Source of the DNA: Pseudomonas sp. BN411
GTDB taxonomy: Bacteria > Pseudomonadota > Gammaproteobacteria > Pseudomonadales > Pseudomonadaceae
Reading direction: 5' to 3'
NCBI RefSeq assembly: GCF_029871235.1
Contig: NZ_SSOM01000072.1
Coordinates: 1-55,788, forward strand
DNA length: 55,788 nt
Shown: piece after piece, positions 35,419-43,786 of the stretch
Position numbering within the stretch: the stretch's first letter is position 1
Layout of the letters: each line of letters begins with the position of its first letter
The notes under the pieces: generated by a model
Seen by the model: only the letters and a program-made list of their open reading frames with translations
The model's database searches: none
Told to the model about the DNA's origin: nothing
Position numbers and translations under genes: made by a program

Positions 35419-36757
35419 CTTGGCCCTCATTGGGAACCATGAAAGGAGCATTACCTCAGTCCGATGGAGTTTGAGCGGCGAAATGCGCGCAATAGCTCTG
35501 AACTACCTATCCACCAGCTTCGGGACAGGCCAGTTTCACTCTTGCTGATATTCCTTCTTATAGCAGCTGTGTAACACCGAAACTAAGGGGTGGACGGATC
35601 AAACCCAGGACTGATGCGGGGTTAGGACCTCAGCAAAAACCTGCGCAGGGAATGCTCTGCCGCAATCGGTGCGAGCGTAGTTTTGGCCGCACTAGAAAGC
35701 ACCGGGAAAAGCGGTTTTCTGGGCCTGAGGGCCAGTTGATACAGCTATTAGCGGGCGCACATCCAAAATATTTTTTCCTTTTCTTTTCAGAACCTTAAGC
35801 AGCACAAATAAAATGTCTCCCGCCTTTTCTTGACGCCGTCCGCCCAGGAACCACGGGCGCATTCCAGCATACGTAGCCCGCCCCCTCGATTCGAGGCCGT
35901 TCTGCGCGGCACGGAAGGTTTCGATGTCCATTTCCTGCTATAGCAGCTAGAAAACATTGGAAACCCTGGAATGCCCCACGCCTTCTGGGCTAGCGAGGAG
36001 GGGCACCAAACATGGAAAACGAGTTTCGATGTTTTACTGATCACCATTTTCTTAGCCGTAACAGCGCCGCCCCAGCCCAGTGAGGCATCTCCGCCCTGAA
36101 GACGTACCCAATCAGCCTCAGCACGCCCCTAAAAAAGGCGGGCGAATTGGGGATTTCATATGTGGGGACGCCAGAAAACCGGGATCAGAGAGTGCATCTG
36201 GAGTGCACTTTTTTGCACCTAAATGGACACGAGGAGGAGCATCCGAGGTGCATAAAAGTGAACCCCTCGTAAACTTTGAGATTGTCGTATCTCGGACGAG
36301 AAAGCAGGTGCAAACGGCAGCCGAGACTGAGGCTCTGCGTGAGGATGCTCCCACCCTTGTTGACTCGCTCAACCGGGCCCCTCTTCACCAGACCGCAACG
36401 AGATGCGGCACCGGATTCGAAATTAGGTAAATTTCGCAGGTTGCCGCCGCCGTGCGCACGCGCCCGTATTGAACACGGCCAGCACGGTCTCCTTTCCCAG
36501 GAGAAACTAATGCCCCGCCCAGCAAAGTAGCTTTCCTTGTATCCACGGGAGGCACGCAGAAGGAACAAGGAAAGCGACTTTCGTCTGACCAAGGGCCCAG
36601 TTCGACCATCACGGAAGCCCCTCCCCCGACCGTCCAGGCTCATTTCAAACTCGAAACATCACTTGATACTTCGAAGCCGCATGCAACATGCCGAAGCGAA
36701 GGTTGCATATAGATAAAGTCATGCTCACCTGATGATCCCCGTCCACGGAGATCCTCA
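35419..36757. other. Long stretch without a convincing gene (left part of the dusA island)
   Basis: About 1.3 kb of less GC-biased DNA. Several frames overlap (for example 36080-36430 plus and 36185-36643 minus), but none has a good start or recognisable protein. Features seen: an 11-bp inverted repeat at 36530/36565, several GTGCA-containing motifs between 36191 and 36312, and poly-T/poly-C runs near 35765. It may hold island junctions, a regulatory RNA, or decayed genes. Confidence 0.5.
36530..36575. repeat. 11-bp perfect inverted repeat with 24-nt spacer
   Basis: GCTTTCCTTGT (36530-36540) pairs with ACAAGGAAAGC (36565-36575). It is not next to a gene end, so a structured RNA or binding site is as likely as a terminator. 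Confidence 0.45.
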
Positions 36758-37114
36758 ATGAACACAACGCCCCCTGAAGAAGTCTGCTCTGCAATCTGGA
36801 AGCGCCTCTTCCATTGCAACCTGGTTGTGCTTAGCGCCTCCGCCTTGGTCGTGCTTAGGCTGGCCTATGTGTCAGTCGGCCCCGACATCCCAGAAGGCCG
36901 GGCTGTTGAAATGGCATTTTGGCGAGTCGCTCTGCTGATGGCGTTTCAATCCGCACCATTGGCATGGGCCCACCTCATTTACCAGGGCTACAAGCAGAAA
37001 CTCATTTCCATTCCGCTCTATCAGACCATGACCCTGCTGAGAATGCCCCTGGCGATCTGGGCGGGAGGTTGCCTGATTACAGGCACCGTTTTCTGGCCCG
37101 TCCTCAGTCAATGA
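36758..37114 (+). CDS. Small membrane protein, family not recognised
   Basis: 118 residues, with about three hydrophobic helices (CNLVVLSASALVVLRLAYV, VALLMAFQSAPLAWAHLIY, MPLAIWAGGCLITGTVFWPV). CGGAGATCC precedes the ATG. It is followed 49 bp later by a lipoprotein gene on the same strand, so the two may form a cell-envelope pair. I do not recognise the family. Confidence 0.65.
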   Translation: MNTTPPEEVCSAIWKRLFHCNLVVLSASALVVLRLAYVSVGPDIPEGRAVEMAFWRVALLMAFQSAPLAWAHLIYQGYKQKLISIPLYQTMTLLRMPLAIWAGGCLITGTVFWPVLSQ

Positions 37115-37163
37115 GTATCGTCCCGCTCGTGCCCATTCTATTTGCCGTCTCCGAGGAACGCCC

Positions 37164-37910
37164 ATGCTTCGCTTGTTCGTGATTGCCACTCTCTCTGTCC
37201 TATTCACAGGGTGCGGTCTTATACCCAGGACTGGTTCTCCCTCCCAGGCGCTGATGATTGCCGACGCCATGGGCATTCCTGCCGAGGACATGCCAAAGGC
37301 GAAGTACAACGAGTTGCGGTCTCGCGAAGGTAACGCTTCTGATAGCCGCAACATCGACAACTCAGTCGCAGGTGCGGCGCAGCTGATTGCTACCGGAGAT
37401 CCGACTCTGTTGCTGCTGAGTGGATTCACCCCAGGCAGCACTGCGGCCAACGTTCAAGTTGCTGCCTGGGTACCCGCAGACATTGCCTCGAGCCCAGATG
37501 AGTCCGTGGCCATCAGCTCAAAAGCATTCATCCGCGCCCGTGCAGAAACGTATGCCACTAACGAAGAAGCTCGACAGAGGGCGCTTCGCACACAAGTTGG
37601 CTACGTACTAGGTCAACCATACGGAGATGGCGGGCCAATTCATGCCTTTTCCCAACTCCTCGACATGATTGCCGACCACTCACCGAACCTGGTCACAGCA
37701 CCTGCGTTCATGAAGTCGAAGGAGAAGGCCTATGGGCCGATTTTCCTCGGCGCACGGGGGCGGCCGGCCAATCGAGAAGAGCTCGAGTTGACGCTCGAAA
37801 TGTCCAAGCACCTTCCCTCCTGGTTTTTCATCTACAGCCCTGGCCTCGCTGGCGTCTCACCACCGGTGATCATGAACGAGGGCAGAGAACTGCTTTTCGT
37901 TGCACCCTGA
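37164..37910 (+). CDS. Putative lipoprotein, family not recognised
   Basis: 248 residues with a type II signal: MLRLFVIATLSVLFTGC, where the lipobox LFTGC gives an acylated Cys at residue 17. The residues after Cys (GLIP) include no Asp at +2, so it should be sorted to the outer membrane. The rest is globular, with no motif I recognise. GAGGAAC precedes the ATG. It is likely co-transcribed with the membrane protein upstream; island cargo of unknown function. Confidence 0.7.
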   Translation: MLRLFVIATLSVLFTGCGLIPRTGSPSQALMIADAMGIPAEDMPKAKYNELRSREGNASDSRNIDNSVAGAAQLIATGDPTLLLLSGFTPGSTAANVQVAAWVPADIASSPDESVAISSKAFIRARAETYATNEEARQRALRTQVGYVLGQPYGDGGPIHAFSQLLDMIADHSPNLVTAPAFMKSKEKAYGPIFLGARGRPANREELELTLEMSKHLPSWFFIYSPGLAGVSPPVIMNEGRELLFVAP

Positions 37911-38017
37911 GTACCAACCCTACCCAAGCAAGGGGCCGACACGTTCGGCCCGTTTGTGGGCTTGCACTTTTCCGATTCTGAGGAAACTGGAAACCGTAAC
38001 CAAATCGGAGCCAGTCA

Positions 38018-38302
38018 ATGTCCTCATCCTCACCAAAGCCGCTTCTGTTTAACGCGCACCAGCAAGCCCTCCTTGATGCCTGGGCGGACATTTACGTCCA
38101 AGCACATATCGCGGAGCTGCTGGCCATTCCGCTTTCCAGTTTTCTCACCGCTCCTCGCCACTTTCTGGACCTGGCTGGGCAGGACACAGCGCTCACCGCC
38201 ATCGCCAATGGCCATCGCCCTTTACTGCCTGCTCAAGTAGCTGCCAGCCAACGTATCTGGAACTCCTGGGGAAACCAAGGAGGCGCTACGCACGACGAGT
38301 GA
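38018..38302 (+). CDS. Small hypothetical protein (has a decayed copy downstream)
   Basis: 94 residues, mostly helical (LLFNAHQQALLDAWADIYVQAHIAELL) with a conserved-looking SFLTAPRHFLDLAG segment. CGGAGCC precedes the ATG. The start of the coding region is partly repeated at about 38854-38900, where it is frameshifted and truncated. Function unknown; cytoplasmic by composition. Confidence 0.6.
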   Translation: MSSSSPKPLLFNAHQQALLDAWADIYVQAHIAELLAIPLSSFLTAPRHFLDLAGQDTALTAIANGHRPLLPAQVAASQRIWNSWGNQGGATHDE

Positions 38303-38364
38303 TAGTGGAAGCACTCATTCCGCCCCTCAGACGTCGCTCTTTCCTAACTTTCGGAGAAAACCAT

Positions 38365-38652
38365 ATGAACCTGTTGATCGTCCTGATAGCTGCAAGTCTT
38401 GGGATTGCCTACTGGGTGTGGAGGCACGAATGCAAGTTGAGAGAACAGCGCCACAAGCGTTGGCTGAAATGGCCCATTGTCGACGACTACCTGGAGCGAC
38501 ATGGACTCAACCGCAACGGTCGGAAAGGAATCACCTGTCGCTTCTGCGGATCACGAAGCATCCGCCAGCTTGGATGGGAGGGATGGCATGACCAGCGCCG
38601 CATCCACCAGTGCAACCATTGCAATGCAAGCCTCTACCGAAGCTACCGCTAG
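38365..38652 (+). CDS. Small membrane-anchored zinc-ribbon protein
   Basis: 95 residues from ATG 38365, chosen because CGGAGAAAA lies upstream; an in-frame start at 38299 is possible but weaker. An N-terminal helix (NLLIVLIAASLGIAYWVW) is followed by a basic segment and a zinc-ribbon pattern with CRFCGS and CNHCN pairs about 33 residues apart. The topology suggests a cytoplasmic ribbon held at the membrane, perhaps binding nucleic acid or a partner. Family not recognised. Confidence 0.65.
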   Translation: MNLLIVLIAASLGIAYWVWRHECKLREQRHKRWLKWPIVDDYLERHGLNRNGRKGITCRFCGSRSIRQLGWEGWHDQRRIHQCNHCNASLYRSYR

Positions 38653-38820
38653 GGCCAGAAGGGAACGTTGCTCGCGTGGTGCGAGCATTCAGCAAAGCAC
38701 CTTCTCCTGATAGGGAGCTATAGGAGGCGGACCGTAACACGTCAGAAGCACCTTTGGCGAGGCTGAGTCCCAAGCCTCCTATCATTGATCGGCCTTGGCC
38801 TGCCCCACGCCCCAGGGGCC

Positions 38821-38937
38821 TTGCACTTTCTTATTGCTCGGCAAGATGGGTCTGCAAGCTCCTCGCAAAAGCCGCTTCTGTTTAACGTCCATCAACAAGC
38901 TCACCTAGCTGTGCGCATCAGGGGACGCTGGCTGTGA
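38821..38937 (+). pseudogene. Decayed partial copy of the 38018 gene
   Basis: A frame reading SSSQKPLLFNVHQQAHLA around 38845-38900 matches MSSSSPKPLLFNAHQQALLDAW at the start of the 38018 protein; 20 bases (AAAGCCGCTTCTGTTTAACG) are identical. It has no start codon in frame and ends at a stop after about 30 codons. The preceding 50 bp recur at 39087-39136 at about 75 percent identity. Confidence 0.5.
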
Positions 38938-39288
38938 ATCGCCAATAGGCACACCCTGAAAGCAGCTCCAGCGTCCCTCACGGTCTTGGTCTGCCCCACT
39001 GCAGCAGAAGTGACTTTCCCCGCTGGACTGCATTTCAAACAGCTTCCCGCCACCCCTTCCCCGACTCGATCGCGATCCTTGGCAACTTGCGTTTTTCCAT
39101 TGCCCGGCAAGCTGAGTCAGCAGACTCCTGGCAAAAACCCGGGCCTGGAATCGAGGAAAATCGAGTGAATACGATCTTAAAGATCATCTCGCCCGCTTGA
39201 CCCTCCAATGGGACTAGATAGCCCACTAAGCCGCGAGCTTCCTCCTTAGCATCAAGGGGTGCAATCGGTTCAGGAGAAGCCCCCCAAC
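38938..39288. other. Gene-poor stretch before the PrtN-like region
   Basis: About 350 bp with no supported gene. It contains the right arm of a 10-bp inverted repeat (GGGACGCTGG 38922, CCAGCGTCCC 38968), the second copy of a 50-bp repeat at 39087-39136, and a palindrome GATCTT-A-AAGATC at 39173-39185 that could be an operator for the genes to the right. Confidence 0.45.
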
Positions 39289-39531
39289 ATGCACACCACA
39301 AACAGAGACACCATGATGGCTCACCCCGGCGAGTGGTTCGCCCAAGTCGGCATGGCCGAATGGCGGGTGTCGACCGGCAAGGCAATGCGGGTCGCCTGGG
39401 ATGACGATGGGCGGCCCACATGCAAGTTACTTGGCCGCCCGATGCTTGATCCCGCCATCTTCGACCACCTGCCCTTCTCCAGCGCAGACAGCACTAACCT
39501 CGGCCACACCATTGGGGTCGGCTATGCCTGA
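39289..39531 (+). CDS. Small phage/island hypothetical protein
   Basis: 80 residues from ATG 39289 (AGGAGA about 11 bases upstream). Sequence includes HPGEWFAQVGMAEWRVSTGKAMRVAWDDDGRPTCKLLGRPMLDPAIFDHLPF, which looks like a compact folded protein. It lies 67 bp before the PrtN-like gene in the same orientation. Family not recognised; a role in island control is only suggested by its place. A shorter start at 39313 is possible. Confidence 0.55.
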   Translation: MHTTNRDTMMAHPGEWFAQVGMAEWRVSTGKAMRVAWDDDGRPTCKLLGRPMLDPAIFDHLPFSSADSTNLGHTIGVGYA

Positions 39532-39598
39532 CGCGGTACCCACACCCGCCTTCCAAGGAAGTAGCTCAGCACCGGCGCTGACTAGCGAGGTACATACA

Positions 39599-39883
39599 AT
39601 GAACACCATTTTCCTACTGATGGCACAGTACAACGGCACCGCCATCATCCCCCTGGACCGCATCTGCGCCGACTACTTCAGCCACCTGACGCCGGAGAAG
39701 TTCCAACAGAAGGTCCTGGCCGGTGCCATTGACCTGCCGATCGTGCGCATGGAAGGAAGCCAGAAATCGGCCAAGGGCGTTGCCCTGACTGACCTGGCCA
39801 AGTACTTGGACGCCCAGCACCAGGCGGCCAAGGTCGAGAACGACAAGCTGCACGGACGGAACCCTTTTCGGAGGAGCGGATGA
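39599..39883 (+). CDS. PrtN-family pyocin activator homologue
   Basis: 94 residues closely resembling the pyocin activator PrtN: MNTIFLLMAQYNGTAIIPLDRICADYFSHLTPEKFQQKV then IDLPIVRMEGSQKSAKGVALTDLAKYLDAQ. In P. aeruginosa PrtN activates pyocin genes by binding P-boxes and also affects recombinase expression. Here it sits 9 bp from the 3' end of a convergent integrase on an island, with no tail or lysis genes in view. GCGAGG lies 8 bases before the ATG. A role in controlling excision or other island genes is inferred. Confidence 0.85.
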   Translation: MNTIFLLMAQYNGTAIIPLDRICADYFSHLTPEKFQQKVLAGAIDLPIVRMEGSQKSAKGVALTDLAKYLDAQHQAAKVENDKLHGRNPFRRSG

Positions 39884-39892
39884 GGGGAGGCG

Positions 39893-41029
39893 CTAGCCCT
39901 CCCCTTTCCGTTGTACTCGCGCGCCTAGTTCGACGGGCGCCGCAATTATCCGCTCCAGCCAACTCCACCCCGCATAGGGGTCCACTCTCCCTCGTAGGTG
40001 CGTGTAGCGCCGCAGCGAGTTCCAATCCCGGTGGCCCGATACGCTGGCCACGCGCGGAATATCCCAGTCCATTTCGAACAGACGACTGACGCCGTCGTGA
40101 CGCAGGTCGTGAAAGTGCAGGTCCTCGATCTCGAGGAACTTGCAGGCATTGCGCCATGAGGTGCCGATGGAATTACCGTTATAGGGGAAGATCTCCGGGC
40201 AGTCCTTGGGCATCGTCTCGATGATTGCCATTGCCTCGTCCGGCAGATGGCACCAGACATCGTTGCCGATCTTCTGCCCCGGGTTCTTCATGTCCCGCAC
40301 CAGCACCGTCTGACTAGCCACGTCCAGGTCTTCCCAACGGATGCGGGTAATCTCTTCCTGGCGACGGGTCGAAAAGATAGCGAAGGCAATGACCTTCGGC
40401 ATATGGATGGCTGTGGGCTTCCAGCGCAGCAGCTCGAAGAAGTGCGTCAGAATCTTGTCCAACTCTTTGGCGGCGGGACGCCGGGAGCGCTCCTTGCTGC
40501 GGCTGACAGCCCCCAGCTTTCGCAATACCTTGCGGGCGTCACCGATGGCATGCGGATCGATCTCATAGCCCCAAGCCGGGCGCGCCACCGAGAGCACGGC
40601 CCCCAGGTGCGCCAGGTCGTTGCCGACTGTCTGCGCCTGCACGCCGCCACCTGCCTTAGTCATACGCCACTGGGCGAACTCCACCAGTTTCTGACTGGTC
40701 AGGTCCTGGTCAGCTATCTCACCAATCCAGGTTTCGCTGATGGCCTTGAGTGCCTGGCGCTTGGTCTTGCCGAGCGGGCGGATACGCTCGTACTCCTCCA
40801 AGTACTGCTCGATGATCTCCTTGATTGTGACGCCATCGCGGCTAGCGCGCTCGATCGCACCCGGCGCCCCCAATGCCGCTTCGCGCTTGGTCGCCCAGGC
40901 CTTGGCTGCCTGCTGGCGGTCGAAGGTCTGGCTTTCCTGATAGACTTGCTGGCCATCGCGCATGATCCGAATCTGCGCCGTATAGCCGAACGTCCCGTCC
41001 TTGCGTTTCCGCTTTCTGATAGTCGCCAT
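39893..41029 (-). CDS. dusA-associated tyrosine integrase
   Basis: About 378 residues from ATG 41029 (MATIRKRKRKDGTFGYTAQI, an AP2-like arm-binding start). A SAM-like core-binding domain is at about residues 75-175 and the catalytic domain follows with Arg in FSTRRQEEITRIRW, HDLRH, SGHRDW and the Tyr of SLRRYTHL. A longer start at 41086 is possible; neither has a strong Shine-Dalgarno. It is divergent from dusA with only 114 bp between starts, the arrangement reported for dusA-associated mobile elements that integrate in the 5' end of that gene. Confidence 0.9.
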   Translation of the reverse strand: MATIRKRKRKDGTFGYTAQIRIMRDGQQVYQESQTFDRQQAAKAWATKREAALGAPGAIERASRDGVTIKEIIEQYLEEYERIRPLGKTKRQALKAISETWIGEIADQDLTSQKLVEFAQWRMTKAGGGVQAQTVGNDLAHLGAVLSVARPAWGYEIDPHAIGDARKVLRKLGAVSRSKERSRRPAAKELDKILTHFFELLRWKPTAIHMPKVIAFAIFSTRRQEEITRIRWEDLDVASQTVLVRDMKNPGQKIGNDVWCHLPDEAMAIIETMPKDCPEIFPYNGNSIGTSWRNACKFLEIEDLHFHDLRHDGVSRLFEMDWDIPRVASVSGHRDWNSLRRYTHLRGRVDPYAGWSWLERIIAAPVELGARVQRKGEG

Positions 41030-41058
41030 AGGTGATTTGGTACATGAGCCTTCTGGGT

Positions 41059-41073
41059 TGGTACATTGTACCA
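41059..41073. promoter_or_regulatory. 15-bp palindrome in the integrase/dusA gap
   Basis: TGGTACA-T-TGTACCA is a perfect palindrome. A related TTGGTACA lies at 41038. It may be a binding site for the integrase, an excisionase or a repressor, or part of an attachment site. Confidence 0.4.
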
Positions 41074-41098
41074 GTGACATCCCCAAAACAAGCGGAAA

Positions 41099-41128
41099 CG
41101 GCAGAAAACGGCAGAAAACGGCAGAAAA
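41099..41128 (+). repeat. Three tandem copies of CGGCAGAAAA
   Basis: Three perfect 10-bp units lie head-to-tail between the integrase and dusA starts; a 6-bp partial match precedes them. The 10-bp period puts every copy on the same face of the helix, as for integrase arm-type sites. Confidence 0.55.
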
Positions 41129-41142
41129 TCAGAAGTACCAGA

Positions 41143-42153
41143 ATGCCCCTAGAATCAGCCCAAAAGCCAGTAACCACGCGCCCTTCCCTGTCCCGCCGCT
41201 TCTCCGTGGCACCGATGATGGACTGGACTGATAGACACTGTCGTTTCTTCTTGCGCCAGCTGTCGAAGCACGCCCTGCTTTACACCGAGATGGTGACCAC
41301 TGGCGCGTTGTTGCATGGCGACCGTGAGCGCTTTCTGCGTCACGACGAGGCGGAACACCCGCTGGCGTTGCAACTGGGTGGCAGCGTGCCAGCGGACCTG
41401 GCGGCCTGCGCGAAGATGGCGCAGGAGGCGGGTTATGACGAAGTGAACCTGAACGTCGGCTGCCCCAGCGACCGGGTGCAGAACAATATGATCGGCGCTT
41501 GCCTGATGGGCCATCCCGCGCTGGTGGCCGATTGCGTCAAGGCGATGCTGGATGCGGTGGAGATTCCGGTCACGGTGAAGCACCGGATCGGCATCAACGG
41601 GCGCGACAGCTACGAGGAACTCTGCGACTTCGTCGGCCAGGTACGCGAGGCCGGGTGCCGCAGCTTCACGGTCCATGCACGCATCGCCATCCTCGAAGGT
41701 CTTTCGCCCAAGGAAAACCGCGAGATTCCGCCGTTGCGCTATGACGTGGCGGCACAGCTGAAGCGGGACTTCCCGGATCTGGAAATCATCCTCAACGGCG
41801 GTATCAAGACCCTCGACGAGTGCCGCGAGCACCTCGATACCTTCGATGGAGTGATGCTGGGCCGCGAGGCGTACCACAACCCCTACCTGCTGGCCGACGT
41901 GGATGCCGGGCTGTTTGGAGGCAATGGCCCGCAGATCAGCCGTGCCGAGGCCCTGGAGGCCATACGCCCCTATATCGAGCGCCACATCCAGGAAGGCGGC
42001 GTAATGCATCACATCACCCGCCACGTCCTCGGCCTGGCGCAGGGTTTCCCCGGCGCCCGGCGCTTCCGTCAGTTGCTGTCGGTCGACGTACACAAGACAG
42101 ACGACCCGCTGGCGCTGCTGGATCAGGCTGCCGAGCTGCTGCGCGGCCGCTGA
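41143..42153 (+). CDS. dusA: tRNA-dihydrouridine(20/20a) synthase DusA
   Basis: 336 residues from ATG 41143; the frame is open upstream to 41032, but that part lies in the island-derived region. FMN/TIM-barrel Dus signatures: RFSVAPMMDWTDRHCR, YTEMVTTGALLHG, the catalytic Cys in NLNVGCPSDRVQNN, VTVKHRIGI, SPKENREIPPL and LNGGIKTLDEC. DusA reduces U20/U20a in tRNA D-loops with NADPH. The start region has no strong Shine-Dalgarno, which may reflect promoter/leader replacement by the integrated element. The Fur-like gene converges from the other side and overlaps its 3' end by 31 bp. Confidence 0.93.
   Translation: MPLESAQKPVTTRPSLSRRFSVAPMMDWTDRHCRFFLRQLSKHALLYTEMVTTGALLHGDRERFLRHDEAEHPLALQLGGSVPADLAACAKMAQEAGYDEVNLNVGCPSDRVQNNMIGACLMGHPALVADCVKAMLDAVEIPVTVKHRIGINGRDSYEELCDFVGQVREAGCRSFTVHARIAILEGLSPKENREIPPLRYDVAAQLKRDFPDLEIILNGGIKTLDECREHLDTFDGVMLGREAYHNPYLLADVDAGLFGGNGPQISRAEALEAIRPYIERHIQEGGVMHHITRHVLGLAQGFPGARRFRQLLSVDVHKTDDPLALLDQAAELLRGR
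41196..41231 (+). other. Probable attachment-site region in 5' dusA
   Basis: The segment coding for RRFSVAPMMDWT is the most conserved part of dusA and is where dusA-associated elements are reported to integrate. No second copy is recognisable elsewhere in the window, so the other island end was not found and the crossover cannot be defined. Confidence 0.35.
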
Positions 42154-42509
42154 GCGGATATCGTCGCTTCCCAGGACGGCGCCAGGCAGTAACGGCTGCC
42201 GCCCAGGGCGACTACCAGGCCGCTGTCCACCATCCGACCCAGCACCTGGCGCACGCTGACCAGCGACAGCGGCTCGCCCGCTTCCACCAGACGCTCGTGG
42301 AGGACGCGGCTGGGAATGTCGCCACCCTCCAAGGACACCAAGCAGAGGATCTCCAGCACCTTGAGGCGCGGCATGCTGGTCTTCAGCCCCGATTGCTGCA
42401 GCATCTGCCGCAACAAGCGCTGGTCCAACTGCGGGATGCTCCGTTCGACCGTCAGATCAAGGGGCTGCAGGACAACCGGCTTGCCCCGTGGCAATGCGTG
42501 TACTCGCAT
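42123..42509 (-). CDS. Fur-like winged-helix protein without evident metal ligands
   Basis: 128 residues from ATG 42509 (AGGAGATATTG upstream). The stretch LRQMLQQSGLKTSMPRLKVLEILCLV, then IPSRVLHERLVEAGEPLSLVSVRQVLGRMVDSGLVVALGGSRYCL resembles the Fur-family N-terminal winged helix. The usual His-rich metal and dimerisation half is missing, so it may be a short DNA-binding derivative. Its 3' end overlaps that of convergent dusA. A leader of more than 100 nt with a strong hairpin precedes it. Confidence 0.7.
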   Translation of the reverse strand: MRVHALPRGKPVVLQPLDLTVERSIPQLDQRLLRQMLQQSGLKTSMPRLKVLEILCLVSLEGGDIPSRVLHERLVEAGEPLSLVSVRQVLGRMVDSGLVVALGGSRYCLAPSWEATISAQRPRSSSAA

Positions 42510-42551
42510 CAATATCTCCTTTCTGATCAATGACTTGCTGACGCGAAGCCT

Positions 42552-42595
42552 CCGGCTGGTTCTCCTACCAGCCGGTTTCCCGAATAAATTTCGGG
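42552..42595 (-). promoter_or_regulatory. Hairpin-rich leader of the Fur-like gene
   Basis: CCGGCTGGT (42552-42560) pairs with ACCAGCCGG (42567-42575); a second small stem CCCGAA/TTCGGG follows at about 42579-42595. The region lies between divergent genes, 43-86 bp upstream of the Fur-like start, so it would fold in its 5' leader or serve as a binding site. Confidence 0.4.
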
Positions 42596-42795
42596 CTCTC
42601 ATAGAAGTAGACGGACGAGCACGAAAAAACCGCAATAAAAATGCGAAATCTTTTTCCGCGCGGAACCCGGATGCCCCTTTTCCGGGTCTGTTGAGATGGG
42701 CAGGCCGATGGCCTGTAAAAAAGCCCTTACGCCCCCGTTGAGCAGCCCCCGCGGCTCGGGTAAGGTCAGATCATCCGCCACGACAAGGTTTTGCC

Positions 42796-43722
42796 ATGAC
42801 CTCCAAGCTGGACCAACTCAAGCAATACACCACCGTCGTTGCCGACACCGGCGACCTGGACGCGATCGCCCGCCTGAAGCCGGTCGACGCCACCACCAAC
42901 CCTTCCCTGCTGCTGAAAGCCGCTGCCATGCCACGCTATTCCGAATTGCTCGACAGCGCGGTGGCAGGTGCCGGCAGTGACCTTGGCCTGGCTTGCGACC
43001 GCTTCGGTGTGGCCGTGGGCCAGGAGATCCTCAAGGTGATTCCGGGGCGCATCTCCACCGAAGTGGACGCCCGCCTGTCCTTCGACACCGACGCCACCCT
43101 GCGCCGCGCTGAGCGCCTGATCGGCCTCTACGAGGAAGCTGGCATCGGTCGTGAGCGCGTGCTGATCAAGATCGCCTCCACCTGGGAAGGCATCCGCGCG
43201 GCCGAACAGCTGGAGCGCATGGGCGTCCAGACCAACCTGACGCTGCTGTTCAACTTCGCCCAGGCCGCTGCCTGCGCCGATGCCAGGGTGTTCCTGATCT
43301 CCCCCTTCGTCGGCCGCATCTACGACTGGTACAAGAAGGCCGAAGGCCGCGATTACGTTGGCGCCGAAGACCCGGGCGTACAGTCCGTTGCGCGCATCTA
43401 CCGCTACTACAAGGCTAATGGCTACCGGACGGTGGTAATGGGCGCGAGCTTCCGCAACCTGGGGCAGATCGAAGCGCTTGCAGGCTGTGACCGGCTGACC
43501 ATCAGCCCCGAGCTGCTGCAGAAGCTGGCGGACGACCAGGGCGCGCTGGAACGCAACCTGGCCCCTGGCAGCGATGCCGAAGCCCGCGTCGTGCTGGACG
43601 AAACCGCGTTCCGCTGGCAGCTAAACGAAGACGCCATGGGCACAGAGAAGCTGGCCGAAGGCATCCGCCTCTTCGCTCGCGACCAGGAAAAGCTGGAAGC
43701 CCTGCTCGCCTCGCGCCGCTGA
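42796..43722 (+). CDS. tal: Transaldolase
   Basis: 308 residues of the TalB type. Conserved blocks are [51 protein letters not shown], and the Schiff-base Lys in [19 protein letters not shown] (about residue 131). It transfers dihydroxyacetone units between sedoheptulose-7-phosphate and glyceraldehyde-3-phosphate in the non-oxidative pentose phosphate pathway. AAGG precedes the ATG and a strong terminator follows the stop. Confidence 0.96.
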   Translation: MTSKLDQLKQYTTVVADTGDLDAIARLKPVDATTNPSLLLKAAAMPRYSELLDSAVAGAGSDLGLACDRFGVAVGQEILKVIPGRISTEVDARLSFDTDATLRRAERLIGLYEEAGIGRERVLIKIASTWEGIRAAEQLERMGVQTNLTLLFNFAQAAACADARVFLISPFVGRIYDWYKKAEGRDYVGAEDPGVQSVARIYRYYKANGYRTVVMGASFRNLGQIEALAGCDRLTISPELLQKLADDQGALERNLAPGSDAEARVVLDETAFRWQLNEDAMGTEKLAEGIRLFARDQEKLEALLASRR

Positions 43723-43730
43723 AACACAAA

Positions 43731-43762
43731 CGCGCGCAGCCCTTGCGGGCTGCGCGCGTTTT
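43731..43762 (+). terminator. Rho-independent terminator of tal
   Basis: CGCGCGCAGCCC-ttgc-GGGCTGCGCGCG is a perfect 12-bp stem followed by TTTT. Confidence 0.92.
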
Positions 43763-43786
43763 CATGCGTCGGAGAAAATCGACGAA

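Noticed and set aside
36080-36643. Overlapping frames on both strands of 116 and 152 codons
   Set aside because: No plausible ribosome-binding site or domain, and both frames show the composition of random translation; I treat the region as gene-free.
39550-41240. Search for a second copy of the dusA 5' attachment sequence in the window
   Set aside because: No convincing repeat of the conserved dusA start region was seen elsewhere by eye, so island boundaries are not claimed.
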